Assembly: GCA_019753125.1 (NCBI GenBank)
Contig: JAIELH010000036.1
Span: 1-42,241 of the forward strand
Direction of reading: 5' to 3'
From: Gallionellaceae bacterium
GTDB lineage: Bacteria; Pseudomonadota; Gammaproteobacteria; Burkholderiales; Gallionellaceae
Length of the DNA stretch: 42,241 bases
Shown here: one piece after another, positions 18,299 to 31,015 of the stretch
Layout of the letters: each line of letters begins with the position of its first letter
How positions within the stretch are numbered: the first letter of the stretch is position 1
Position numbers and translations under genes: made by a program
The notes under the pieces: model-generated
What the model saw: the letters and a program-made list of their open reading frames with translations, nothing else
The model's database searches: none
Told to the model about the DNA's origin: nothing

Positions 18299-18993
18299 AT
18301 AACAGGTGTTTTTAGTAATTTCTCCCTAAGTTGTTGCGACTGAATGGCGCCGGCCACGAAGATCAGCGCCAGCATGCCAAAAATGTAGGCTTGCACCACG
18401 GCCTCGATGATGTGCAGCATCAGCACCGGCACCGGCGCCAGAAAGCCCGCCACCAGCAGCACCAGCAGCGCCGCCATCTGCAGGCTGAAGATGTTGCCGA
18501 ACAGGCGCACCGCCAGCGCCACGGTGCGGGTGATTTCGCCGATCAGGTGAAACGGCAGCAAGATCGGGTTGGGTTGCAAATAATGGCGCAGGTAACTCTT
18601 CAGGCCGCGGGCGCGGATGCCGAACCAGTGGACGGCGAGGAACACCAGAACCGCCAGCCCCGCCGTCAGCGACAAATCCCCGGTGGGCGAACGCAACCCG
18701 GGAATCAGGCTCGCCAGATTGGCCGCGACGATGAACACCCACAGCGTGGCGATGAAGGGCATGACCTGGCGGTAGTGATCGGGCAGCACGGCGCGGATCG
18801 CATCCTCGATCGCGGCGACGATGCCTTCGACCACCACCTGCCACCGCCCGGGGGAGATGCCCAGGTGCCGGGTCACCGCCCATGCCGCTGCCGTCAACGC
18901 CAGCATGATTCCCCATGTCACCACCACCGTGTTGGTGATGGACAGCGGGCCGATGCGAAACACCTCGGTGATGAAGCTGGTCTGACTGGCCAT
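18238..18993 (-). CDS. atpB: N-type ATPase subunit a
   Basis: Subunit a forms the ion half-channels against the c ring. The 251-residue membrane protein carries the essential Arg in LAVRLFGNIF and the C-terminal helix with VQAYIFGMLALIFVAGAI. The last 18 or so residues (GEEGREKGKTASPNKGS) are encoded by a purine/pyrimidine repeat and are unlike normal subunit a. Its ATG is 9 bases after the atpQ stop, leaving no room for atpR. Confidence 0.93.
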   Translation of the reverse strand: MASQTSFITEVFRIGPLSITNTVVVTWGIMLALTAAAWAVTRHLGISPGRWQVVVEGIVAAIEDAIRAVLPDHYRQVMPFIATLWVFIVAANLASLIPGLRSPTGDLSLTAGLAVLVFLAVHWFGIRARGLKSYLRHYLQPNPILLPFHLIGEITRTVALAVRLFGNIFSLQMAALLVLLVAGFLAPVPVLMLHIIEAVVQAYIFGMLALIFVAGAIQSQQLREKLLKTPVMVKGEEGREKGKTASPNKGS

Positions 18994-19002
18994 GCTGAAC
19001 TC

Positions 19003-19271
19003 CTATTCGCGTATGAAATAATAAACGTTGACGGCGCCGATTACGATGCCGAGAAAAATCAGGCTCATGGTCCAGCGCATCGAATAGCCTTCGAACAGGC
19101 CGTCGATCCAGCTACCCAGATAGGCGCCGCCGATCACCGGCAGCACGAACAGCAAACCGAGGACGCCGACATAGGCGGTTTGCGCCAGCACCGTGGAGCG
19201 TTCCTGCTCGGCTTGCTCCAGGCGCCTGGCCTCCTTCTCGACCTGCTCTTCGAGTTTTTCCTGATCGTCGC

Positions 19272-19275
<4 letters not shown>
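19003..19275 (-). CDS. atpQ: N-type ATPase subunit AtpQ (AtpI/AtpZ-like)
   Basis: This 90-residue protein has a charged coiled-coil N-terminus (DQEKLEEQVEKEARRLEQ) and two membrane helices with GGAYLGSWID between them and GIVIGAVNVYYF at the end. That is the AtpI/AtpZ pattern of the small membrane protein named AtpQ in N-ATPase operons. The start at 19275 overlaps the atpC stop (ATGA), which decides against the longer frame. Related proteins may help c-ring assembly or ion supply. Confidence 0.8.
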
Positions 19276-24324
<5,049 letters not shown>

Positions 24325-24325
24325 G

Positions 24326-25972
24326 TCAGTGTCCTGTGTGTGGGTCGCCAGAAGGCACTGCCGGCTTGGCTTGCAGCTTGGTAATCACCCATTCACCCGG
24401 CTTGCGTTCGACAATTTCAAAGCTGATCGCACTGCCAATTTTTATGCCGCTCACCAGCGACGGATTGGCCAGCGCGAGATCCATCGTCATGCCCGGCCAG
24501 CCCAGCGCCTTGATCTGGCTGTGTGTGACACTGACCGTGCCATCTGCATTGAAGGCATTCAGCGTGCCTTCTGTTTGATATCCCACCGCAGTCGGCTTCG
24601 GCTGTTCTGCCGCATCCTGCCCAGTATGCCCCGCATGTTCTGTAGCTGGCTGGGCGACGCCTTTCGCATCTGGCGCAGCGCCGCCGTGAGCGTGCCCGAG
24701 CCCGCCGAGCGCCGCCTTGAGATTGCTTTCGGCATCGATCAGGAAATTGGCCGCCACGACCACCTGCTCCCCTTCGACAAGGCCGCCCAGCACTTCGACA
24801 TAATTGTCGCTGCGGCCGCCCAACCTGACTTCGCGCGGCTCGAAGCGGCCCTCGGCAAGCTGGACGAGCGCGATGTGCCGCGTGCCGCTATCTATCACCG
24901 CAGAAGTCGGCACGGCCAGCACCTTGCTCTTGTCGGCAACCGTGATCTCCACTTGAGCGAACATCGCGGGCTTCAACAGCCCCTCCGGATTGGATATTTC
25001 CAGCCGCACCGGAACGGTACGGGTGGCCGGATTCAGGGTCGGATAAACGTAGGTAATGACACCCTCAAACAGTTTGTCCGGATAGGCGTTGATCTTCACC
25101 CTGGCCTTGGCGCCAGCCTTTACCAGAGCGATATCCTGTTCGAAGACATCGGCAATCACCCACACCGAGGAAAGATCGGCAATCTGATACAACACTTCGC
25201 CGGGCATGAAGCGCATCCCCTCCAGGGCTTTCTTCTCCAGCACGACGCCATGCGCCGGCGTATGAAAAGCATTAAAGGTCAGGCTATGCCTGGTCTCCCC
25301 CGATTTGGCCAGCTCTTTCACCTGTTGCTCGGAAATATCCCAGTTCCTGAGACGCAGCAGGCTGGCGTCGGCAAGCTGTTGCATACTCTGCCTGGTATCG
25401 CCGTCCGCATCTTTCAATGCCGCGACACCTTGCACGGCAATCGCGTATTCACGTTGCGCCGACACCAGTTCAGGGCTGTACACATCGAACAGCGCCTGCC
25501 CTTTTTTTACCGGCTCTCCGGTGGTCTTCACATGCAACTTTTCTATCCAGCCCTCGAACTTGGGAGCGATGTTGTGGATATGCTGCTCATTGACTTCCAC
25601 CCTGCCTGCGGCACGCACCGTTTTATCCAGTACACGCATCGCCGCCTGCTCGGTTTTCACCCCCAGCTTCTGCACCTTTTCGACGCTGATATTTACTTGC
25701 CCCGAGCCTGTCGAAGCGGCCTGCTCCTCCCCTCCTTCATACACCGGAACATAATCCATGCCCATCGCATCTTTTTTGGGCGTCGGCGAGGTATCCGGCA
25801 GCCCCATCGGGTTGCGGTAGTAAAGAATTTTTCTGGCTGATTCCTTTTGGGCAACAGCTTCTGTCCTCTGTCCCCTGTCTTCTGTCCTCTGGCTCCCCCA
25901 CCAATAACCGCCTGCGGCAACCACTGCCGCTGCAACCAGCGCCCCGGCCACCATCACGTTTATCCGTTTCAT
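24326..25972 (-). CDS. cusB: CusB-type efflux adaptor with C-terminal CusF-like domain
   Basis: The 548-residue periplasmic adaptor links CusA to CusC. It has an N-terminal membrane anchor (5-25) and then a segment SQRTEDRGQRTE encoded by a heptamer repeat. A heavy-metal-binding domain (about 47-78; YYRNPMG ... MGMDYVPVY) and the adaptor core follow. The C-terminal 80 residues form a CusF-like metallochaperone fold with GWPGMTM, keeping the Trp and both Met residues. Its start overlaps the cusC stop. Confidence 0.93.
   Translation of the reverse strand: MKRINVMVAGALVAAAVVAAGGYWWGSQRTEDRGQRTEAVAQKESARKILYYRNPMGLPDTSPTPKKDAMGMDYVPVYEGGEEQAASTGSGQVNISVEKVQKLGVKTEQAAMRVLDKTVRAAGRVEVNEQHIHNIAPKFEGWIEKLHVKTTGEPVKKGQALFDVYSPELVSAQREYAIAVQGVAALKDADGDTRQSMQQLADASLLRLRNWDISEQQVKELAKSGETRHSLTFNAFHTPAHGVVLEKKALEGMRFMPGEVLYQIADLSSVWVIADVFEQDIALVKAGAKARVKINAYPDKLFEGVITYVYPTLNPATRTVPVRLEISNPEGLLKPAMFAQVEITVADKSKVLAVPTSAVIDSGTRHIALVQLAEGRFEPREVRLGGRSDNYVEVLGGLVEGEQVVVAANFLIDAESNLKAALGGLGHAHGGAAPDAKGVAQPATEHAGHTGQDAAEQPKPTAVGYQTEGTLNAFNADGTVSVTHSQIKALGWPGMTMDLALANPSLVSGIKIGSAISFEIVERKPGEWVITKLQAKPAVPSGDPHTGH
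25858..25892. repeat. CTTCTGT/CCTCTGT heptamer array inside cusB
   Basis: Five 7-base units lie in tandem within the cusB frame and encode part of SQRTEDRGQRTE between the membrane anchor and the metal-binding domain. The units match the pyrimidine arm of the repeat at 138-178. Confidence 0.8.
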
Positions 25973-27243
25973 AGCTCTTCTCCCAACAGCTTCTCAATTT
26001 CAGCCAAGCGCATCTGCGCGTCGGTCTGCGCCTTCAGCACCTCCAGTTTGGCGTTCAGGATTTGCCGTGCCGCATCCAGCAGTGTCGCAAAATCCACCCT
26101 GCCGTTCTGATAGCCGGTTAACGCGGATTCAAAGGTGACTTTCGCTTGCGGCAACAGGCTGCTGGAACTCAGCATCTCAGTGCGCTGCGCCGCGTCAATG
26201 CCGGACAGGCTTTCGGCCAGTGCGGACAAGATGCGGTTGGTGGTCGCTTCCTTGCGTGCCCTGGCTGCCGCCAGCATCGCCTCGGATTCGCGTTCCTGCG
26301 AACGGCGCGACTCTTGCTGCAACGGAATATTGAGCTCGACCATCACGCCCCACTCGCGCACCGCAGTGCCGGACTGGGTCGGAGAAATACCCAGCGCAAA
26401 ATCCGGATAACGGTTTTTGTAGGCAAGATCGCGGCTTTTTTCACCCGCGCGGATGCCAGCCTCGTCGACAAATAAATCAGGGTTGTGTTCGCGAATACGA
26501 TTTTCCAATAGCGTCTGATTTTCCAAGCTGGCCGTTGCGGGAATGCCGCGCAGTCGTTGCGGAGTGGCAAGCGGCATCGTCACCGGGCGCGACAGCAAGG
26601 CATTCAGCCGCGCCTCGGTTTGCCGTTTGGTATTGTCCAGCGCAACCAGCCCGGCTTTCATCGCCGTTTGTTCGACTTGCGCGCGCACTGCGTCTTGCTG
26701 CGCGGCAAGCCCGTTGGCATAACGCACCTGCGCAACTTTTTCCATCTGCACCACCAGATCGAGCTGGTCACGGGTAATTTTCTGGCTGCCCGCAACATAG
26801 TAATACTGCGCGTAAGCCGACTTGATTTGCATCGCCAGTTCCGCCCAGGTTCCGGCGGTTCGCACCCGCGCCTGATCTGCGCCGGCTTCTGCTGCATCCC
26901 GCCTCAAGTCGCGCTTGCCAAACCACGGCACGCTTTGCATCAACGTATAGCGCGTGCTGCCCACCTGTGACGGCAACAGGCTCGCCGACTTTTCCGTACC
27001 CTGATTGGTAATATCCATCAACTCGGTGCGGAACACCGGATCTGGCAACGCTGCTGCGGGTTGTACGCGTTGCACTGCGGCATCCGCCTCGTGGCGCATC
27101 GCGGCCAGCTCGGGATTATGTTCGCGCGCATAGTCGAGCAGTTCGGCGAGATTGGAGCCCAACATAAGCTCTTTGGCCTGCACCACAGAGCCAGACAAAC
27201 CCGTCAGCAGCAGAAAGCACAAAATTTTGTGTCTTTTCATCAC
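25969..27243 (-). CDS. cusC: CusC-type outer-membrane efflux channel (TolC family)
   Basis: The 424-residue protein has a signal peptide (CFLLLTGLSGSVVQA) and the paired coiled-coil helices of TolC-family channels. It opens with LDYAREHNPELAAMRHEADA and repeats that helical pattern in the second half. No lipobox Cys follows the signal. GGGGAGCC stands before the ATG. It is the first gene of cusCBA and lies after a strong hairpin at 27306-27338. Confidence 0.9.
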   Translation of the reverse strand: MMKRHKILCFLLLTGLSGSVVQAKELMLGSNLAELLDYAREHNPELAAMRHEADAAVQRVQPAAALPDPVFRTELMDITNQGTEKSASLLPSQVGSTRYTLMQSVPWFGKRDLRRDAAEAGADQARVRTAGTWAELAMQIKSAYAQYYYVAGSQKITRDQLDLVVQMEKVAQVRYANGLAAQQDAVRAQVEQTAMKAGLVALDNTKRQTEARLNALLSRPVTMPLATPQRLRGIPATASLENQTLLENRIREHNPDLFVDEAGIRAGEKSRDLAYKNRYPDFALGISPTQSGTAVREWGVMVELNIPLQQESRRSQERESEAMLAAARARKEATTNRILSALAESLSGIDAAQRTEMLSSSSLLPQAKVTFESALTGYQNGRVDFATLLDAARQILNAKLEVLKAQTDAQMRLAEIEKLLGEEL

Positions 27244-27305
27244 TGGCTCCCCAAGATTGGAATAACTTTAATCATAGTTTCATCCTGCGGATTAAATTGT
27301 TTGCC

Positions 27306-27338
27306 GCTCGGGCGGTTTGTTCAATCAACCGCCCGAGC
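27306..27338 (-). terminator. Hairpin between small lipoprotein and cusC
   Basis: GCTCGGGCGGTT and AACCGCCCGAGC form a perfect 12-base stem with a 9-base loop. It lies 15 bases after the lipoprotein stop and 62 bases before the cusC start. No clear T-run follows on the minus strand, so it may be a processing or attenuation hairpin instead of a classic terminator. Confidence 0.55.
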
Positions 27339-27353
27339 AAATGCGATCAGCCG

Positions 27354-27476
27354 TTAATGATGATGGCCGGATGAACTATCCGGTGGATTGCCATACCCGC
27401 CACTCGACGGAATCGTACAACCACTCAGCGCAACCAACAACAACAGACCTACTGCTTTGCTAAAAATATACCTCAT
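27354..27476 (-). CDS. Very small His-tailed lipoprotein
   Basis: Forty codons start at an ATG preceded by AGGAGAACGTA. The product has a lipoprotein signal (GLLLLVALSGC, Cys20) and a short mature part, rich in Gly, Ser and Pro, that ends SGHHH. It lies 15 bases after the CusF gene and before cusC. The His tail could bind copper. It is short, but the start signal, lipobox and context support it. Confidence 0.7.
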   Translation of the reverse strand: MRYIFSKAVGLLLLVALSGCTIPSSGGYGNPPDSSSGHHH

Positions 27477-27491
27477 TACGTTCTCCTGAAA

Positions 27492-27851
27492 TTATTTGAC
27501 CGCTTCGATATGCACAACGACAAATTCGTCGTTGTGCTTGTCTATTGCAAAACGCACCTTGTCGCCCGCGTGTATGGATTCCAGCCATTGCGCTTGCTTG
27601 ACACGATAGTTCATGGTCATGGCGGGCATCTTGACATTGGCAATCTCGCCATGCGCCAACATGATTTGGCCGTTCTGCACATCGACCTTCTTGACAACGC
27701 CATCGGTCATCGGCGTCACCTTCATCTGAGCGTAATCCATTTGCCGCATCGCTTCGTGGTTCATTTGACTGTGGTTATGTTGCTCCGCCGCAAACGCGGT
27801 GGCGCTGGCTAATAATGCAATAAACAAGCTGCCCATTAATGTACGTTGCAT
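27492..27851 (-). CDS. cusF: CusF-like periplasmic copper-binding protein
   Basis: CusF hands Cu+/Ag+ to the CusCBA pump. The 119-residue precursor has a signal peptide ending about residue 22, then a His/Met-rich stretch and the CusF fold. The metal ligands align as His67, Met78 and Met80 (MPAMTM). The Trp that caps the metal in E. coli CusF is Met75 here. TGGAG lies before the ATG. Confidence 0.9.
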   Translation of the reverse strand: MQRTLMGSLFIALLASATAFAAEQHNHSQMNHEAMRQMDYAQMKVTPMTDGVVKKVDVQNGQIMLAHGEIANVKMPAMTMNYRVKQAQWLESIHAGDKVRFAIDKHNDEFVVVHIEAVK

Positions 27852-27873
27852 GTTATTTCTCCAAAAAGTGCGG

Positions 27874-28371
27874 TTACTTTACAGTTGTGGTAGCGGCATG
27901 ATGCGCAAAAACTCTGGCGTCACCACCCGTCATAATCAACAAGGTGTCATAAGGGACGCTGCGATCGCTTTCCATGCCAGGCGATCCGGGTGGCATGGAA
28001 GGAACGGCCAGGCCGATAGCCTCGGGATGTTCTTTGAGCAAGCGCTTGATGTCCGCCGCAGGCACATGCCCTTCAACCAGATATTCCCCGGCCTTGGCGG
28101 TGTGGCATGAGCCGAATCGGTTCGACATGCCCAGTTTCTTGCGCGCTGCGGGCACATCGTCCACATCATGCAGAATCACCGTAAAGCCGTTCTTCTGGAG
28201 GTGCTCCGCCCAGGCTTTGCAGCAACCGCACTGCGGGCTCTTATACACATCCACGACGGGTAAAGAGCCCTGCCGAATGGGCTGGGCCATACCGGGCAAA
28301 ACCACACCCAGCGCGATGCATAGCGCCAAACTGCGCAGCACGATACGTTTTATCTGATTAATAGATTTCAT
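27874..28371 (-). CDS. DUF411 periplasmic metal-binding protein
   Basis: The ATG at 28371 (MKSINQ) follows TTGAGGA and gives about 165 residues. A signal peptide is followed by DUF411, with CGCC in VYKSPQCGCCKAW, GSCHTA, and the GLAVPSMPPGSPGME segment. Such proteins sit in many copper-resistance loci, and their exact role is unclear. The longer upstream frame lacks support. It is the first gene of the DUF411-cusF-lipoprotein run. Confidence 0.85.
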   Translation of the reverse strand: MKSINQIKRIVLRSLALCIALGVVLPGMAQPIRQGSLPVVDVYKSPQCGCCKAWAEHLQKNGFTVILHDVDDVPAARKKLGMSNRFGSCHTAKAGEYLVEGHVPAADIKRLLKEHPEAIGLAVPSMPPGSPGMESDRSVPYDTLLIMTGGDARVFAHHAATTTVK

Positions 28372-28438
28372 GTTCGAATCCTCAAGAAGCAATGAGCAAG
28401 CAGACGCAACGCGGCTGCCGGACGATTCGGGGCGAAGC

Positions 28439-28467
28439 TTTATGCTGACAGATTCAGCATGGTGCAA
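28439..28467 (-). promoter_or_regulatory. Candidate promoter with palindromic operator for DUF411-cusF
   Basis: On the minus strand TTGCAC (28462-28467) and CATAAA (28439-28444) are 17 bases apart. The spacer and the start of the -10 are covered by the palindrome ATGCTGA-N5-TCAGCAT (28442-28460). Its placement 68 bases before the DUF411 start suggests a regulator-controlled promoter. Alternatively the hairpin ends the transcript of the upstream gene. Confidence 0.4.
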
Positions 28468-28493
28468 GAAAAAACAAAGACACTCGCCCCGCG

Positions 28494-28901
28494 TTAAGCG
28501 CGAGCGAGGGGCGGCGGGTCGAGCGGAGCTGGGGTGATGGACTGAAACTGTACGGAAAACGCCGCAAACGACTGTGCCAGAGGCTGTAATTCTGCCACCT
28601 CGATCGCTACGGCAGCCAGATAACCGCTGCATGCAAGATGGCAAACGCCGCAATTCTCGCATGGTGAATTCTGCTGATCTGGATGGCTATTCTGCTGGTC
28701 GTGGTTCCCGGCAAATTGGTCCTGATTGTGCTGATGCGCGACTGAAGCTTGCTGCCAGGGATGATCGTCCTGCTGCGCAACCATCGGGCATTCGCTATCC
28801 ATCGCCTGCATTGCGACCGAAACAGCCAGTGCATTACCGCTGAACAGCGGCAGCCAGATGGCCAAAAATACGGCAACAAATTTTTTGAAGGCGCGCAACA
28901 T
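28494..28901 (-). CDS. His/Gln-rich exported protein with Cys motif
   Basis: The 135-residue product has a signal peptide (FVAVFLAIWLPLFSGNALA). The mature part begins with a His/Gln/Asn-rich stretch (about 55-80), followed by CENCGVCHLACSGYL. This pattern resembles DUF2946-like proteins of copper loci. No ribosome-binding site is strong. It is the first minus-strand gene after the duplicated der end. Confidence 0.7.
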   Translation of the reverse strand: MLRAFKKFVAVFLAIWLPLFSGNALAVSVAMQAMDSECPMVAQQDDHPWQQASVAHQHNQDQFAGNHDQQNSHPDQQNSPCENCGVCHLACSGYLAAVAIEVAELQPLAQSFAAFSVQFQSITPAPLDPPPLARA

Positions 28902-28943
28902 ATATTCAGCTTAGCAAAATCTGTCGCATCTGTCAAATGGAAA

Positions 28944-29287
28944 TTGGTGCAACGACAGGCAAAAAACTACCCGTACAACTTGCGCCCGCGTATCCGCGCG
29001 CGGTGCGCCTTGCGCTGTTCGGCTTCGGTGAGCGGCCTGGGTTTCTTGCCCTCGAACGGGTTTTTGCTGGAGTTGTATTGGATCTTCATCGGCGTGCCTT
29101 GCAGCTTGAAGATTTCGCAGAAGGTGCGCTCCAGATAGCGCGAGTAGCTGGCCGGCACGTCGTCCAGGCCGCTGCCGTGAATCACGATCAGCGGCGGGTT
29201 GCTGCCGCCCTGATGTGCGTAGCGCATCTTCGGAATGAAACGCCCGCACTTTGGCGGCTGTTGTTTTTCCAGCGCAGTGATCAGCGC
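28944..29287 (-). pseudogene. Duplicated 3' end of der (fragment)
   Basis: This 344-base segment matches 35101-35443 with 19 substitutions and one 1-base indel. It encodes the last 105 or so residues of Der. The last 86 residues are identical to the full gene, and only one codon further upstream differs (Ala to Thr). There is no start codon for Der and its 5' part is absent, so it is not a functional GTPase gene. It lies in direct orientation to the full copy. Confidence 0.9.
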
Positions 29288-29308
29288 CTTATTATTTTCA
29301 CTCTGCTT

Positions 29309-29644
29309 TCAAGTGTGGGCAGCTTGTCGCAGCACCCGCTCGGCCCATCTGTTAAGGCTTTGCCCGGTATGCGCTGCGGCCTTGAGTGCCGCAGCGTGAA
29401 CCACGGGGTCAACGCGCAACATCAGTCGTCCTGAAGCAGGTTTCTCAGGCATTTGCCCCAACTTCTCGCAAGCTGAAACATAGTCATCAACAGCCGCATG
29501 GAAAGCGTCCGTAAACGCGGCGACCGATTCGCCATGAAAACTGATAATGTCGTCGATGTCCAGCACGCGCCCGACCAGAATATTATCGTCCGGGTCAAAT
29601 TCTATACTGGCCGTATAGCCACGGTATGTCATCGTGTTTTTCAT
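29309..29644 (-). CDS. hicB: HicB-family antitoxin
   Basis: The 111-residue protein has the HicB fold at its N-terminus (YRGYTASIEFDPDDNILVGRV). Its C-terminal ribbon-helix-helix region (LRVDPVVHAAALKAAAHTG) probably binds the operon's own promoter. It overlaps hicA (ATGA). HicB neutralises the HicA mRNA endonuclease. Confidence 0.88.
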   Translation of the reverse strand: MKNTMTYRGYTASIEFDPDDNILVGRVLDIDDIISFHGESVAAFTDAFHAAVDDYVSACEKLGQMPEKPASGRLMLRVDPVVHAAALKAAAHTGQSLNRWAERVLRQAAHT

Positions 29645-29895
29645 GGCGTAATCTCCAATTTCATCAAAAACTCGCGCGCTGCTTTGACGCGATATATCAG
29701 TGCTTCGCGCTGCGGATGCGGGCGATGAAAATACACCCGCCTGCCATCCTTCTCGAACGTCACCGACGATCCGCTGCCTTCCACAACATTGCAGCCAATA
29801 GCCACCAGCAACGCCTCAATACGATCCCACGGCAAGTTTCCGCTGATCGGGTCAGAGAAGACGATTTCGAGCGTCTTACGGTGCTTGCTATTCAT
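29641..29895 (-). CDS. hicA: HicA-family mRNA interferase toxin
   Basis: The 84-residue product matches the HicA double-stranded-RNA-binding-like fold (RIEALLVAIGCNVVEGSGSS, then VYFHRPHPQ). The catalytic His of classic HicA (GSH) is not in the usual place: the position reads GSS. This form resembles another common HicA subgroup. It is the upstream gene of the pair, with a candidate promoter immediately before it. Confidence 0.85.
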   Translation of the reverse strand: MNSKHRKTLEIVFSDPISGNLPWDRIEALLVAIGCNVVEGSGSSVTFEKDGRRVYFHRPHPQREALIYRVKAAREFLMKLEITP

Positions 29896-29902
29896 GGTAG
29901 CA

Positions 29903-29940
29903 ATGATAGCACTTTACAATAAAAATGCAAGCACTATCAT
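29903..29940 (-). promoter_or_regulatory. Candidate hicAB promoter/operator
   Basis: On the minus strand TTGCAT and TATCAT are 16 bases apart. Inverted arms ATGATAG (29903-29909) and CTATCAT (29934-29940) flank the promoter, a likely HicB operator. The -10 lies only about 7 bases before the hicA ATG, which would make the mRNA nearly leaderless. Confidence 0.4.
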
Positions 29941-30153
29941 TTATTTGGACTAAGCGGGTGCATACCCGTGATACAGACTGCGCAGGCCGTTCCAGACGGT
30001 TGGGATTTTCATTTTGTTAGGCACGTGATGCCCAACTACCCAGCTACCAAGCCATCCCCCCTTTGATTAACGCGAATTTAATCTGAACACAGCCCCTTTA
30101 ATTCGACCTACGGTCAACAGCCGCCAGACAACAACCACTAGCACGGAGAAAGC
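29941..30153. other. Island intergenic stretch without recognisable gene
   Basis: This 213-base gap between hicA and the lipoprotein gene has no supported open frame, terminator or promoter. It may be decayed element sequence. Confidence 0.4.
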
Positions 30154-30486
30154 TTAAAATCTATCAGGAATCTCCCACCCCTTTGATGTTTTGACAAAGC
30201 GCAAGTTGAAAATCCTAGGGTTTTCAAGTGTCTTTGGTGTATCGGATGACATTGCTCTTGGGCTCAACCTTGATATAGTGATATTAACATCGCAAGAAAA
30301 TCCGGGTTTGTCCTTTGCAGCAACACACGAAATCTTTTCCGACTTTACAAGTTCAACCCACTGCTTACCCATTTTATCGTAGTACTCTTTTAAAGTTTGG
30401 TCGACTTCACTAGATGTTGGTTCATCTGGCCCAAAGCAGCCTGCCAGCAACGTAGAAACAGCTATAGAACAAAGTGTACGCCTCAT
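30154..30486 (-). CDS. Small lipoprotein of unknown function
   Basis: The 110-residue protein has a short lipoprotein signal (CSIAVSTLLAGC, Cys17). The mature part carries two Cys residues about a dozen positions apart (ISCVAAKDKPGFSCD), which may form a disulfide. No family is recognised. It sits in the AT-rich island next to a recombinase remnant. Confidence 0.65.
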   Translation of the reverse strand: MRRTLCSIAVSTLLAGCFGPDEPTSSEVDQTLKEYYDKMGKQWVELVKSEKISCVAAKDKPGFSCDVNITISRLSPRAMSSDTPKTLENPRIFNLRFVKTSKGWEIPDRF

Positions 30487-30806
30487 TGAGTTTCCTTAGT
30501 TTTGGTTGATAGAAACACAACACTAGCACATAACTTCCCGAAAGCAACTTCCAGCTTAGCAAACAGATCTTTGGTACGCAGATGCGTATATCGCTTGAGC
30601 ATCTGCATGGATTTGTAGCCGCTGATTGCTGAAACCTCTTTGTCGCCCAGCCCGGCTTCCACCAGCCAATTTGCTGCCTCATGGCGTGACGTTTCAGCAG
30701 ACAATCTACAGGTGATAAGTCGGCTGCGCGACTTGCTGATTGAGCAGCTTGAGGCTAGTGCGCGAGAATTAAAAAATTTTCTTTCAATCTCTATATTGCT
30801 TTTCAT
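30483..30806 (-). pseudogene. Tyrosine recombinase, C-terminal remnant
   Basis: The stretch RHEAANWLVEAGL ... VSAISGYKS ... MLKRYTHLRTKDL is typical of the C-terminal catalytic end of phage-type integrases, including the final nucleophile Tyr in RYTH. The core upstream of Arg-His is missing, and the first 40 codons of the frame are unlike an integrase. The protein lacks the first catalytic Arg, so it should be inactive. Confidence 0.75.
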
Positions 30807-30874
30807 ATCTCAGCATTTCCGCACGCCAACCCCTGTATGCGCCGGTCAGCGGCGCAAAATAGAGCCGGAACGAG

Positions 30875-31015
30875 TTACGGATGATTCTGCGAATATTCAC
30901 GTAGCAGTGAGTTAGTCGTGCTGGCCAGCAGCCGCCCAGCAGCAACTACCAGTGCAAAGAAAGCTTGTGGAGTTTCCTTCGCCCCCTTGATAAAACCGTC
31001 CAGGAAATCTTTCAT
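30875..31015 (-). CDS. Hypothetical 46-residue protein
   Basis: The start (MKDFLDGFIKGAKETP) overlaps the stop of the Pmp3-like gene (ATGA), suggesting coupled translation. One amphipathic to hydrophobic helix is visible (AFFALVVAAGRLL). No family is recognised; the overlap is the main support. Confidence 0.45.
   Translation of the reverse strand: MKDFLDGFIKGAKETPQAFFALVVAAGRLLASTTNSLLREYSQNHP

Noticed and set aside
29980-30050. Possible integron attC site (GTTAGGC and GCCCAAC)
   Set aside because: The two core-like heptamers are close together in the wrong order, and no matching partner sites lie at attC distance on either strand. No integron integrase is present.
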